64,000 bases of DNA from Palsa-504 sp963739615 (GCA_963739615.1 CAVUBD010000015.1:1-64000), one strand, 5' to 3'; counted from the first letter of the stretch, positions 17,231 to 26,200 are shown. Program-made: numbers and translations. The notes: generated from the letters alone by a model not told the origin.

Positions 17231-17925
17231 ATGATGACGGCTACTGTCCAGAGCAGGCGGGCGCGGCTTGCCCGGCGGTCGGCGCTGATGCTGCTCGTAG
17301 TGACGGCATCGGGCCTGGCTGCGGGCGGGCTGGCGCGCCTGGCCGGGGCCGGCGCGGTCGCTGATGCGGCCTGGCTGGCGACGGCGGCCTGCGGGCTGGG
17401 TTACGCGTTGTGGTCCGCGGCTGACAGCTTCCGTCGCGGCCGGATCGGCGTCGATGTGATCGCGCTGCTGGCGCTGGCCGGCGCGGTGGCGGTTGACGAG
17501 CTGCTCGCGGCGGCGGTGATCAGCGTCATGCTCACCAGCGGGCGCTTCCTGGAGGCGTGGGCGGCCGAGCGGGCCCGGCATGACCTGAACGCCCTGCTGG
17601 CCCGGGCACCCAGGACCGCCCGGCGGTACCGCGGCGGAGCGCTCGAGACGGTGCCGCTGGAGGCGATCGAGATCGGCGACGTTCTGCTGGTCGCGCCCGG
17701 CGACGTGCTCCGGTGGACGGTGCCGTCACCGCCGGGGCCGCGGTGCTGGATGAGTCCGCGCTGACCGGTGAGGCCCTGCCGGTCGAGCACGGCCCGGGCG
17801 ACGGCGGGGGAGGCCGCCGCGACGCAGATCTGGTCCAGGCCTTCGTCGAGCACGCCAGCGCCTCAGGCCTCAACACCGGCTGCCTGGCCCAGGTAGCCCT
17901 CCCGCCGTTCCCGGCGCAGTGGTGA
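17231..17925 (+). pseudogene. Heavy-metal P-type ATPase, N-terminal third only
   Basis: The remnant starts MMTATVQSRRARLARRSALM (GGATGGAGAC upstream) and has the first four helices of a P1B pump (about residues 19-110) and the actuator domain (ERARHDLNALLARAPRTARR, IEIGDVLLVAPGDVL). A frameshift near 17712 is needed to read on as VLDESALTGEALPVEHGPGD, the TGE actuator motif. After GPGDG homology stops. The CPC helix, DKTGT and ATP-binding domain are absent. It lacks an N-terminal metal-binding domain. Confidence 0.85.
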
Positions 17926-17954
17926 GGCAGTCTCCCGGCAGGCCGGGCGAGTGC

Positions 17955-17987
17955 GATCCATCAGGCAGCACCGCTGCCTGATGGATC
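17955..17987. repeat. Perfect 14-bp inverted repeat with 5-nt loop
   Basis: GATCCATCAGGCAG (17955-17968), loop CACCG, CTGCCTGATGGATC (17974-17987). It lies about 30 bp after the ATPase remnant's stop. It could be a terminator for that gene, or an end of a lost element. No U-run follows on either side. Confidence 0.55.
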
Positions 17988-18416
17988 AGGGACGTGCTCG
18001 TGCTTTCGATGGGCGGTGAGCAGGCTATCGCGGCCACCGGCTCCCGACCCGCGGATCCGGGCCGTGGTGGCCGAGGGCGTGACCGGCATGCAAGTCGCCG
18101 ATCACGGCTGGCTGACGGGTCAGCCGCTGAGCGCGTCAAGGGTGGCGAATGAGTAGCCTGGGGTGCCAGGGGCGCAGGACACGGAAATACACCGCCGCCG
18201 CGCCCACGATCAGCAGATCTGCGCCTACTCGCTTAGGCTGCACCCTTGACCTCCGCCTCGACAGGAGCTGGCGGTCGCACGCGAACCTGGGCGTGCCAGC
18301 CACGTGACCATTGCCGGGCCCGGTAGGACGTTCGGCCCTGCGACATCGCGCGGTCCCGGCCAAGGCTAGGAGCGGCGTTGCCGCCATGGCGCCGACTCTG
18401 CTTTCCGGAGACAGGG

Positions 18417-19229
18417 ATGACTCAGCATTTCCGTACTGCCCTGTTCGCCGTTGCCGCGATCACCGCCCTGGTGGCCTGCGGCTGCGGCAGCACGGCCACC
18501 ACGGCCCCGGCCCCCACCAGGCCACTGGCACCAGTTCGGCACGGTTCGGCCGGCGCGTCTGGCTCGGCGACCGCAACGACCCAGCCGCCGGGCGCGTCCG
18601 GCGCGCCCGCCCAGACGACTGGCCTGCCCGCCGGGTACCTGCCGTTGTTCCCGTTCGCCAGCCTCGCCGACGTGCGCGCCTGGCAGGCGAGTTATGAGTC
18701 CGGCGGTCATCAGCCCTGGCACCGCAGCGCTGACCTCACGGCGACCGCGTTCGCCGCGTTCCTCGGCTACACCGACGTGACCCAGGTCGCCCAAAGCGCG
18801 GTCAGCGGCGGCGACGCGCACGTGGCAGTCGGCATCAAGCTGCCGGACGGCACCATCAGCACGGCCGCGATCATCCACCTGGTGCTCTTCGGCTCGGGCA
18901 CGTACGCGCCCTGGGAGGTCGTCGGCACCGATGACCGCACGTTTACCGTGGATCGCCCGGCGTACGGCGGCACGGTGCCATCGCCGGTGACGGCAGGCGG
19001 CACGATCACCGGGGTGGATGAGAGCATCGGGGTCACGGTGCACACCTTGTCGGCGCAGGTCCCGGCGGGCGCTTACTGCTGCCGGGCGGCCGGCGGCACC
19101 CGCAGCCCGTGGTCGGCCAGCGTGACGTTCCTCGCCACGCCCGGCCAGGTGATCACGATCGCGGCCGCCACCGGCGGGCACGTCGCCGCGGTGGAACGGT
19201 TCGCCGTCACCGGCGCCCGCGCCGGCTGA
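18417..19229 (+). CDS. Putative secreted lipoprotein
   Basis: The 270-residue protein starts MTQHFRTALFAVAAITALVA with a lipobox ending at Cys21 (ALVAC), then a long Ala/Thr/Pro linker. The mature part (from about residue 70: YLPLFPFASLADVRAWQASY) contains WHRSADLTATAFAAFLGYTD and a beta-rich C-terminal half (PGQVITIAAATGGHVAAVER). I know similar actinobacterial lipoproteins only as hypotheticals. The ATG at 18417 has CGGAG 7 nt upstream; a longer frame to 18378 has no signal character. The gene stands alone. Confidence 0.8.
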   Translation: MTQHFRTALFAVAAITALVACGCGSTATTAPAPTRPLAPVRHGSAGASGSATATTQPPGASGAPAQTTGLPAGYLPLFPFASLADVRAWQASYESGGHQPWHRSADLTATAFAAFLGYTDVTQVAQSAVSGGDAHVAVGIKLPDGTISTAAIIHLVLFGSGTYAPWEVVGTDDRTFTVDRPAYGGTVPSPVTAGGTITGVDESIGVTVHTLSAQVPAGAYCCRAAGGTRSPWSASVTFLATPGQVITIAAATGGHVAAVERFAVTGARAG

Positions 19230-19470
19230 CGTCTGTGCGGGCGCGGCTGTAACGGCCGCCGCGGCCGCCAGCGAGCCCGGCCGTACTGCGCACCCGGGGC
19301 TCCGGACTTGTTATGCCATTTCCCGGCGGCGACCGGACCTCTCCTGCTAGCGTTTATGCTGCGCCATTGGTGCCGGTCAGACGTCTTCGCTACCACCTGC
19401 CACAAGCCCGGATCCCGCTGCGGCATGTTGCGAACCGGCGGAGAACCCGGTGAGGCGAGGGGGGAGCGCG

Positions 19471-20586
19471 GTGAAGCTGCTCGCGCCAGCGGGAGAGCCG
19501 GGAGTGACGGCGCGGTCACGCCTGTCGGCCGAGCATGTCGCAGTGGCCGTGGCGGCCTTGTGCCTGGTCCTGTTTGGCGTCATCCACGCGACGACAGACG
19601 TGATGGTGGTCTCGCTGTTCAGCATTGCGCCGCTGGTCGCGGCCAGCGTCGCCGACGAACGCCGCACGGCCGTCTTCGCGGGCGCCGCGGTGGCGCTCGC
19701 CATCGGGGCTGGCTGGTGGGACGGCGCCACGGGGGGTGTGACCTACTGGATCCGGGTTGCGGTGGTCTGCGCCATCTGCGCGATGGCGGTCGTGGTGGCA
19801 GGCATGCGCCGCCGCCGTGAGGAGCGCCTGGCGCGGATGACCGCGATCGCGGAGGCCGCGCAGCTCGCGCTGCTTCCGCCGCTGCCCCCCGAGATGACCG
19901 GAATCACCATCGCGGCCCGCTACCGTTCCGCGACACGCGAGGCCTCGGTCGGCGGGGATCTGTATGAGATCATCCCCACCGGGCACGGCATCCGGGTGAT
20001 CGTCGGCGACGTCCGCGGCAAGGGCCTGGACGCTGTCCTGCTGGCCCGGCACGTGCTCAGCGCCTTCCGGCGAAGCGCCGTCGCAATGCCCGCCCTGGAA
20101 CACGTGGCGGGCGAGGTCGGCCGGGCCATCAAGCCATACCTGGGCGAGGAGGACTTCGTCACCGCGGCGCTGGCCCAGATCACCCCCTGCGGCGAGCTGA
20201 CCATTGTCAACTGCGGTCATCACCCGCCGCTGCTGCGCCACCGCGACGACCTGCGGCCGCTGACCGGCGGGAAAGCCGCCCTGCCGCTTGGCCTTGAAGA
20301 GAACTTCACCGCGTTCACCGCGGCCTGGTCGCCCGGCGACCGGCTGCTGCTCTACACCGACGGGCTTGTCGAAAGCCGCGACGCCCGCGGGCGCTTCCTC
20401 CCAGAACACGCGATCGCAACGGCGCTTCTCGCACCCGACTGCGAGCAGGCACTGGACACCCTGATGAAAGCTGCCGAGCGGCACACCGGCGGTCACGCCC
20501 ACGACGACATGGCGCTCCTGCTGCTAGAACACGGTGTGCGTGCCGAAAACGTCGTCCACGTCATGCAACCAGGTGGTATTCGTTGA
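19471..20586 (+). CDS. Membrane-anchored PP2C (SpoIIE/RsbU-type) phosphatase
   Basis: About 371 residues. The first 120 contain four hydrophobic helices (around VAVAVAALCLVLFGVIHA, VSLFSIAPLVAASV, AVFAGAAVALAIGAGW, IRVAVVCAICAMAVVV). A short coiled linker leads to a PP2C_SIG domain with metal-binding and catalytic motifs: LALLPPLPPEMTG, VGGDLYEI, VIVGDVRGKGLDAVL, NCGHHPPLL, LLLYTDGLVESRD and HDDMALLLL. Such enzymes dephosphorylate anti-sigma-antagonists in partner-switching pathways. No antagonist, anti-sigma or sigma gene is near, so the target is unknown. GTG at 19471 follows GGGGGGAG; a GTG at 19450 is possible. Confidence 0.9.
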   Translation: MKLLAPAGEPGVTARSRLSAEHVAVAVAALCLVLFGVIHATTDVMVVSLFSIAPLVAASVADERRTAVFAGAAVALAIGAGWWDGATGGVTYWIRVAVVCAICAMAVVVAGMRRRREERLARMTAIAEAAQLALLPPLPPEMTGITIAARYRSATREASVGGDLYEIIPTGHGIRVIVGDVRGKGLDAVLLARHVLSAFRRSAVAMPALEHVAGEVGRAIKPYLGEEDFVTAALAQITPCGELTIVNCGHHPPLLRHRDDLRPLTGGKAALPLGLEENFTAFTAAWSPGDRLLLYTDGLVESRDARGRFLPEHAIATALLAPDCEQALDTLMKAAERHTGGHAHDDMALLLLEHGVRAENVVHVMQPGGIR

Positions 20587-20913
20587 TCAGGCAAGCGGTG
20601 CCGGTCTGCCTTCGGACGCGGTACCGGTCGAGATCGACAGCAAGGCGGCCGCCGGCGGGACCGGCGGGCACCTGACCAACGGCGAGTCACATCACCCGGG
20701 CAGCGGTTAAGCAGCCTATCCTGGGGCGTTCTGCGGTCCCTGACACGACTTCGGCGTGGCCCGCCAGCTACCGGGACCTGGCCCTGGCGGGGGTTCGCCC
20801 GGAGGAGTGCGGGTGCCGGAAACCCGGCGATGGCCTGCGATCTGGAGTTGCCGTTGCCCAGACGATCCCGCGGGCGCACGGGCCGGCCAGGGGTCCGCTT
20901 CAGGAGGTGACCG
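20587..20913. other. Intergenic, no supported gene
   Basis: No frame shows family-like sequence. The last 12 bases before 20914 (AGGAGGTGACCG) are a strong ribosome binding site for the acyltransferase remnant. Confidence 0.5.
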
Positions 20914-21396
20914 GTGCCCGGGCTGAGGGACAGGCTGACCGATGCCGGGTATGGTCTCGGCTGGTCTGGGGTGTGCCGCCTGCCCGAATCGTGGGCCCAG
21001 CGGGGATTCAGGTTTGCAGCCGACCTTGCCTGGCGTCGCCAGGGCCCCGGGGTGCAGGTACTTGAGGGTAACCTGCGCCGGGTGATCGGGAGCCAGGCGC
21101 CAGGCGGCGAACTGCGGGCGCTGTCCAGGCTGGTGATGCGCTCGCCGTGCAGACCGGCGCGGCGCTGATGCCCGTGATCTTGTGGTTCGAGGGTGATCAC
21201 TGGGGCGTGCATGTCCATGAAGAGATACCGGTGCCTGCCGAAGGTGACAGCAAGCAGAAGACGGCGGCGATGATGCAGCAGGTAGCGCGCCTCTTCGAGG
21301 CAGGTATCAGGGCCCATCCGCAGGACTGGCACATGCTGCAGCGCGTCTTCGCCGCCGACCTCGACCCCGCCCGGCTGGCCGCCGCCGAGAGCGCGG
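20914..21396 (+). pseudogene. Phosphatidylinositol mannoside/lauroyl acyltransferase-like gene with internal deletion
   Basis: The N-terminal 75 residues (LRDRLTDAGYGLGWSGVCRL, FAADLAWRRQGPGVQ, NLRRVIGSQAPGGEL) match the start of LpxL-type acyltransferases such as actinobacterial PatA. From about 21145, in another frame, TGAALMPVILWFEGDHWGVH and QQVARLFEAGIRAHPQDWHM with LQRVFAADLDPAR match their C-terminal end. The middle, including the catalytic HxxxxE/D, is deleted. The original gene, about 300 residues, acylates mannosylated phosphatidylinositol in the membrane. In other actinobacteria it sits beside phosphatidylinositol phosphate synthase and a mannosyltransferase; neither is seen here. 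Confidence 0.8.
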
Positions 21397-21545
21397 CCGG
21401 TACCGGGCGCCCTGCTCGCCGCGTTCCGGACCCGGCTCGGCCCCGGCTACGCCGTCCTGCCCGGGTAAGGCCACATCTGGCATCATCTGCGATGTCACGG
21501 GAGTGCCTCCTAAGCCTTGGATATCCCTGAAGGGATGCCCGTTCC

Positions 21546-21612
21546 GGGCGGAAGTCTCGAACTTTCGGATTAGCAGTAGACCGCAGGTTCGAGTCATGCC
21601 CGGCGCAGCACT
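21546..21612 (+). other. Degenerate tRNA-like 3' half
   Basis: The segment has a T-arm-like GCAGG-TTCGAGT-CATGC (one mismatch in the stem) followed by CCGGCGCAGCA, reminiscent of a tRNA acceptor end, and an upstream ACTTTCGGATTAG that could be an anticodon arm. No full cloverleaf can be drawn and no 5' half is found, so it is not a working tRNA. It may be a footprint of integration at a tRNA. Confidence 0.25.
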
Positions 21613-21653
21613 TCCAAGACGTCGGAGCGGTTTTCACGCTGCGTCTGGAGGGC

Positions 21654-23240
21654 TCAGGCAGTGGGCAGGCGGGTCTCCTCCAGGTCGAGGTCGCGCTCGA
21701 TGATCCGCAGGGTGGTGACCCCGATGCGACCCTGCTGGCGCAGGTCGCTCAGCGTGCGCCGCTGAAGAGCGATGAGGTCGCGGCGCAAGGCCAGGTCGGC
21801 GTCTGCGGTGGCGGCCGCCTCCTCTTCGAGGCCGTCGTCGCCGGTCATCGTCTCCAGCCGGCGCAGCCGGGCGAGGTACTGCGCCCGCAGGCCGTCGCTG
21901 AGCTCCGCAGGCAGCTCACCAGTCACGCGTGCCTCTCCGAGATGATCGAGCACGGCGGTGGTGAGCTCCAGGCGGGCCTGGCGTTCGGCATCGGCGACGG
22001 AGGGGTGCTCGCGAAGGCGCAGCCGTCGTACGAGGGCGGGCAGGGTCATGCCCTGCCCGACCAGCGTCGCGATGATCACCGCGAACCCGAGGTAGATGAT
22101 GTCGTCGCGTCCGGCCAGGGGGTGCCCGGCGTCGGTCATCGCAGGCACCGCCAGCAGGGCAGCCAGCGTGATAGCACCGCGCATGCCGGACCAGCCGAGG
22201 ATCAGCCGCTCGCGCCAGCCTTGCTGCCCGGCGGCCGCCTGGCCGCGGCGCCTCAGTCCGACCAGCCAGCCCAAGCCCAGCATCCAGGCTAGCCGCACCA
22301 CGATGACGGCCAAGACGACCGCGACCCCGGTGAGCACCAGCCGTCCCACCGGACCTCTGGCTTGCGTGCTGAAGGTGTGGAACGACAGGCCCACCAGCAC
22401 GAACAGGGCGGCATTCACCAGGAACACCAGAGTCTCCCAAAAAGCCCCCGACTGGAGCCGGCTCCGGGCGGAGAACCCGCCTCCGCGGCCAGGCCAGCCC
22501 AGGTACAGCCCGGCGGTGACCGCGGCAAGCACACCCGACGCGTGGATGGCCGCGGCCGGCAGATAGGCGACGTAGGCCAGCAGGATCGAGCCGGCAATCT
22601 CGATCGGCGGGTCGTCGACCCGGTCGCGCAGCCGGCGGCCGACCCATCCGGCGGCCAGGCCGATCGCTGCCCCGGCCGCCGTCGAGTACACGATCGAGCC
22701 TGCGGTGCGGGCAACCGAGAAGTGCCCGCTGGCGGCGGCGGCCACGGCAGCGGCATACAGCACCAGCGCCGTGGCATCGTTGAACAGCGCCTCCCCTTCC
22801 AAGATAGTGATCAGCCGCCGCGGCAGGCCGAGCCTCCTGGCGAGGCTGGTAGCCGCCGACGCGTCCGTCGGACCGACCGCCGTGCCGAGCACGAACGCCA
22901 TCGGCCAGGACAGGTGACCGATCCAGTGGGCGACCGCAGCCACCCCGAAAGCGGTCGCCACCACTAGCAGGACGGCGAGCACCCCGATCGAGCGGGCATC
23001 ACGGAAAAACGCTGTAGGCGACGACGTGATCGCAGCATCAAACACCAGCAGAGGAAGCAGGCCGAGCAGCACAACATCTGGCTGGAGAGAAACAGCGGGC
23101 ACAAACGGCAGGAACCCGATGATCAGGCCAGCCACGACCAGCACTACAGGTGCCGGGACCCCCGCCCGGTGCAGCACAGCCACGGCGAACAGGGTGACCG
23201 CTGCGACGCTGAGGATGACAAGTAGCTGGCCAGAGCTCAC
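21654..23240 (-). CDS. Na+/H+ antiporter, CPA1 family
   Basis: The 528-residue protein has about twelve helices up to residue 415 and a cytoplasmic helical tail. Family motifs are present: FDAAITSSPTAFFRDARS, GTAVGPTDASAATSLARRL with the conserved Asp, EGEALFNDATALVLYAAAV with the ND pair thought to bind cation, and GMRGAITLAALLAVPAM. The tail (about 430-528) is rich in charged helices. It exchanges intracellular Na+ or K+ for protons. GTG start at 23240; it is a single gene, ending close to the tRNA-like fragment. Confidence 0.93.
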   Translation of the reverse strand: MSSGQLLVILSVAAVTLFAVAVLHRAGVPAPVVLVVAGLIIGFLPFVPAVSLQPDVVLLGLLPLLVFDAAITSSPTAFFRDARSIGVLAVLLVVATAFGVAAVAHWIGHLSWPMAFVLGTAVGPTDASAATSLARRLGLPRRLITILEGEALFNDATALVLYAAAVAAAASGHFSVARTAGSIVYSTAAGAAIGLAAGWVGRRLRDRVDDPPIEIAGSILLAYVAYLPAAAIHASGVLAAVTAGLYLGWPGRGGGFSARSRLQSGAFWETLVFLVNAALFVLVGLSFHTFSTQARGPVGRLVLTGVAVVLAVIVVRLAWMLGLGWLVGLRRRGQAAAGQQGWRERLILGWSGMRGAITLAALLAVPAMTDAGHPLAGRDDIIYLGFAVIIATLVGQGMTLPALVRRLRLREHPSVADAERQARLELTTAVLDHLGEARVTGELPAELSDGLRAQYLARLRRLETMTGDDGLEEEAAATADADLALRRDLIALQRRTLSDLRQQGRIGVTTLRIIERDLDLEETRLPTA

Positions 23241-23384
23241 GATCAGATACTTGCCGCTCGGCGCCCGGCCCGCAAATAGCCGCGGGCCGCCGGTACCAGG
23301 AGTCGCGATGACGGCGGCCAGCCGTTGCCGCTAGTGGTAACAAACTCCTTGACGGCCTGGTGGGCGGGTTCACCGCCCTGCGGC

Positions 23385-24095
23385 TCAAGGTTGGGCGAGT
23401 CCAGGCGGCACCGCGTGCTCCGCTCGCGCCTTGATCTTGAGTAGCATCCGGTGCTCCGTGCTGAAGGAGCCGGGGTCGGACAGCGCGATCCACGGGGCGC
23501 TGGCCGGGACGACGAACCACTTGGCGCGCCACCGGCTGATCAGCCGGCAGCTGTGCTGATCCAGCGGCTCGAGATCCAGGCACCAGGACATGGTCTGGTC
23601 GGGAGCGCGCACGACGAAGTAGTGGCCGTCTTCGACCTGCACGACGTCGAAGGCAGAGCCCGGCATCATGCGTACAGGATCGCGGGGGCCGACCTGCTGC
23701 CACTCGGGCTCGATCTGCCCGATGCCGGGCTGCCCGCCGTTGCCGCGCCAGTCGTAGCTGTACCAGCCGGCCCGCCCATAGCCGGGCTGGGTCAGCCACG
23801 GCCACACGTGACTGGCAGGCGCCTGGATGGTGACGGCCCGGGTGGTGCACCGGGCACCGGGCCCGGCGATGTCGTCGCCCGGCATCGGCCGTGCGGCCTC
23901 GCCGCCGGTGGCGCCCCAGTGCGTCTGCCAGGGCCGGATGAAAACGAGATAGACGACGTTGGCGACCGCCACCGCGGCGAGCGCAATGAGAAAACTACGC
24001 AAAACGCCTAGCGGGCCCGCGAGCAGGGTCACCAGCGCGCCGAACTCCACAAGAGATCCGATCACCACCAGCAAGATGCGCCGCTGTGTCTTCAT
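23385..24095 (-). CDS. Two-helix membrane protein with SRPBCC-like domain
   Basis: The 236-residue protein has two N-terminal helices (about 8-28 and 32-52: LLVVIGSLVEFGALVTLLAG, ALAAVAVANVVYLVFI) followed by a soluble SRPBCC-like domain with VTIQAPASHVWPWLTQPGYG, the aromatic WYSYDWRGNGG, and ending WIALSDPGSFSTEHRMLLKI, a pattern shared by actinobacterial proteins of unknown function. I chose the ATG at 24095, which has GGGAGG 5 nt upstream, over 24125. It lies about 145 bp upstream of the antiporter on the same strand. Ligand unknown. Confidence 0.85.
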   Translation of the reverse strand: MKTQRRILLVVIGSLVEFGALVTLLAGPLGVLRSFLIALAAVAVANVVYLVFIRPWQTHWGATGGEAARPMPGDDIAGPGARCTTRAVTIQAPASHVWPWLTQPGYGRAGWYSYDWRGNGGQPGIGQIEPEWQQVGPRDPVRMMPGSAFDVVQVEDGHYFVVRAPDQTMSWCLDLEPLDQHSCRLISRWRAKWFVVPASAPWIALSDPGSFSTEHRMLLKIKARAEHAVPPGLAQP

Positions 24096-24599
24096 CTCAA
24101 CCTCCCTGCGGCCCCCGGCGGCCATCTGCTGTCACGCCAGCCGAAGGCCGCGGCAAGAGGACCGTGGCGCCTCCATCAGGTGCCTGGCGGCGGGCTTGCC
24201 GTAGAGGCGATGGTCACATCCCGCAGTGACCATCGCACCAGGCAATCTCCTCCCCGCGCCCGGCGGACGGAGCGGGCGGGCGGCCTCTCCGGCAGTTCTG
24301 GCTACGTAGCGAGCATCTCGCCTGACTACGGCCGCTGGCAGAGGCTAAGTGCCCGGCAGGGGAGGCCATGAGCCCTCGGTCCGCCGCACGCGGGCGGAGC
24401 ACGATGGGAAGACTGTATTTAGTTGCGTTAAGCAGGGAGGAGCGGAAGCCATCACGGTCCGCGAGGAAGGGCGCAGCCTTCCCCGGTCCACAGGGTTCAG
24501 GATCGCCAACCGGGGATGACGCTGGGCAGCGACGTTGAGCGCTGACCGGAGCGCTACAGGTCCTGGCCCGCGGTCTTGAAGACCGCCCACGGCTGAACC
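24096..24599. other. Intergenic, no supported gene
   Basis: No family-like frame on either strand. A lower-GC patch TATTTAGTTGCGTTAAG lies near 24416. Confidence 0.5.
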
Positions 24600-24929
24600 G
24601 GGGGACGGACGCGCCACCGCATGTCCTGGCCTCGCTCGGCGTCCGCCGTGATCCGCTGACCCGGCGGTACGGGTCCGCCGGATGAGGCCACTATCCGCCG
24701 GGCCCTGGAAACTGTTGATGCCGCCGCACTGGGCGCCGCGGTGGGTTCCTGGCTCGCCGGCCAGGGACCGGGCCACGGCCGGCGCGGGCGGCGGGCGCTG
24801 GCTGTGGACGGTAAGGCAGTGCGTGGCACGCGTCATGCCAGCGGTGACGGGCAGCCCGTGCACCTGCTGGCGGTCATCGATCAGCAGGTCGGCGCCGTGC
24901 TCGCCCAGGCCAGGGCACCATCATGCTGA
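24600..24929 (+). pseudogene. ISAs1-family (H-repeat-type) transposase fragment
   Basis: Joined frames read LASLGVRRDPLTRRY, PPDEATIRRALETVDAAALG, then LAVDGKAVRGTRHASGDGQP and VHLLAVIDQQVGAVLAQ, the N-terminal DDE_Tnp_1-associated region and first catalytic segment (DGK) of ISAs1 transposases. A frameshift near 24670 and loss of everything after residue 110 or so make it non-functional. Neither element end is visible. 24930-25170 holds no gene that I can support. Confidence 0.75.
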
Positions 24930-25171
24930 ACCTGGCCCCGCTCATCGGGGTTCACCTGACGTCCCTGCTGGTGGCCGAGGTCATCACATCGAGCTGCTCA
25001 TGGCCGTGGCGCCCACCGCGTTCGGCGTGTTCGTTGCCAGTCACATCCAGCGGATACACGTTGCCGACTGCGCCAGTGATACCAGGCGGCATGGCCGCAG
25101 CGCCAGGCCGGGCCGCGATGTGCCCGTCGGTGGCGTCCAGCCCGGGACAGGGGCAGCAGGTCCCCTAGGGC

Positions 25172-25185
25172 GGGACTTTGGCCAC
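25172..25185 (+). promoter_or_regulatory. DosR/DevR-like box 2
   Basis: GGGACTTTGGCCAC fits 13 of 14 consensus positions and ends 37 bp before the ATG of the DUF998-like gene, a normal distance for an activator site. The upstream CAGGTCCCCTAGGGC resembles the region before box 1. Confidence 0.5.
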
Positions 25186-25221
25186 TGCGGCGGTCGAGCG
25201 GGCCCTGCCTACGGTGCGGCT

Positions 25222-26022
25222 ATGCGGAACGTGCCGTGGTGGGGCGTGCTCTCCTCGGCCGCGGCCCCGGTGCTGCTGGTCGGCGGATCGACGATTGCCG
25301 CCGCTTTGCAGCCGCCATCCTTCGACCCGGTTACCGATACGGTGAGCGCACTCGCCGCGGTGGGGGCTGTCAGCCGGTGGCTGATGACGGCTGACGTTCC
25401 TGGCCGTCGGTACCTGCGATGTGATCACCGGACTCGCGCTCAGGCCGGCCGCGCAGCCGGGCGGCTGATCCTGGTGGCGGGGGCCGCGGTCGGCATGCTG
25501 GTCGCGGCCTATCCGCAGCAGGCTGGCGGCGGTGGCTCGCTGGCGCACGCGATCTGGGCGTCGGCCGGCTTCGCCGCGCTCGCGGTCTGGCCGGCCGGGG
25601 CATGGCGGCGTGGCCCTGGGGTGCCGTGGGGGCTGCGGCCGGCGGTGTGTGCCGGTGCCGCCGCGCTGCTTGTCTGCCTCCTGGCGTGGTTCGCCGCCGA
25701 GGTGGTCACCGGGGCCGGACGGGCTGGCCTGGCCGAGGGGGTCCTTGGCGTGGCTCAGGCGGTATGGCCGCTGACGGTAGTCCTGTCCTGCCGCCAGATC
25801 CGGGGCCAGCGCGGCCGGGTTCTTAAAATCAGGGAACAGTCGCAGCGCACAGGCCACGCCGAGCACGGCGATCGGCACGTTGATCAGGAACCGACCCCCA
25901 CCAGAACCTGGCCAGCAGCAAGCCACCGACGATCGGGCCCAGCGCGATACCCACCCCGGTGGTGCCCGCCCAGATGCCGATCGCGCGCTGGCGTTCCGCC
26001 GGGTCGCGGAACATGTCGGTGA
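25222..26022 (+). CDS. DUF998-like membrane protein with compensating frameshifts
   Basis: It starts MRNVPWWGVLSSAAAPVLLV and has the DUF998 motif FDPVTDTVSALAAVGAVSRW. Between about 25390 and 25465 the open frame reads an unlikely DVPGRRYLRCDHRTRAQ, while the next frame reads LTFLAVGTCDVITGLALRPA, exactly what the family needs. After that the original frame resumes (GRLILVAGAAVGMLVAA). So one lost and one gained base about 75 bp apart swapped roughly 25 residues. The family-like part ends near 25815 (VVLSCRQIRG); the rest runs antisense over an MFS remnant. It may fold poorly. A DosR-like box is just upstream. Confidence 0.6.
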   Translation: MRNVPWWGVLSSAAAPVLLVGGSTIAAALQPPSFDPVTDTVSALAAVGAVSRWLMTADVPGRRYLRCDHRTRAQAGRAAGRLILVAGAAVGMLVAAYPQQAGGGGSLAHAIWASAGFAALAVWPAGAWRRGPGVPWGLRPAVCAGAAALLVCLLAWFAAEVVTGAGRAGLAEGVLGVAQAVWPLTVVLSCRQIRGQRGRVLKIREQSQRTGHAEHGDRHVDQEPTPTRTWPAASHRRSGPARYPPRWCPPRCRSRAGVPPGRGTCR

Positions 26023-26159
26023 TGATCGAGAGCGTCGCGGGCATCATCATGGCCCCGCCGATGCCCATGCTCGCCCGGGCGGCGATCAGCATGCCCACCG
26101 AGCCGGAACGCCGCCCAGGTCGAGCCGGCGGTGAAGGCCACAAGGCCGGCTAGGAACAC
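25829..26159 (-). pseudogene. MFS (DHA2 drug:proton antiporter) internal fragment
   Basis: Pieces in three frames give an inner part of a 14-helix EmrB/QacA-type transporter: FLAGLVAFTAGSTWAAF, then LIAARASMGIGGAMMMPATL with SIITDMFRDPAERQRAIGIW and GVGIALGPIVGGLLL, then FLINVPIAVLGVACALRLFP. These correspond to helices 3-6. Both ends are missing and at least two frameshifts are present. It is a dead fragment overlapping the tail of the DUF998-like frame. Confidence 0.8.
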
Positions 26160-26200
26160 CGAACCAGCGCTGGGGCCTGCAGCAAATCATCCCGCCGGAG

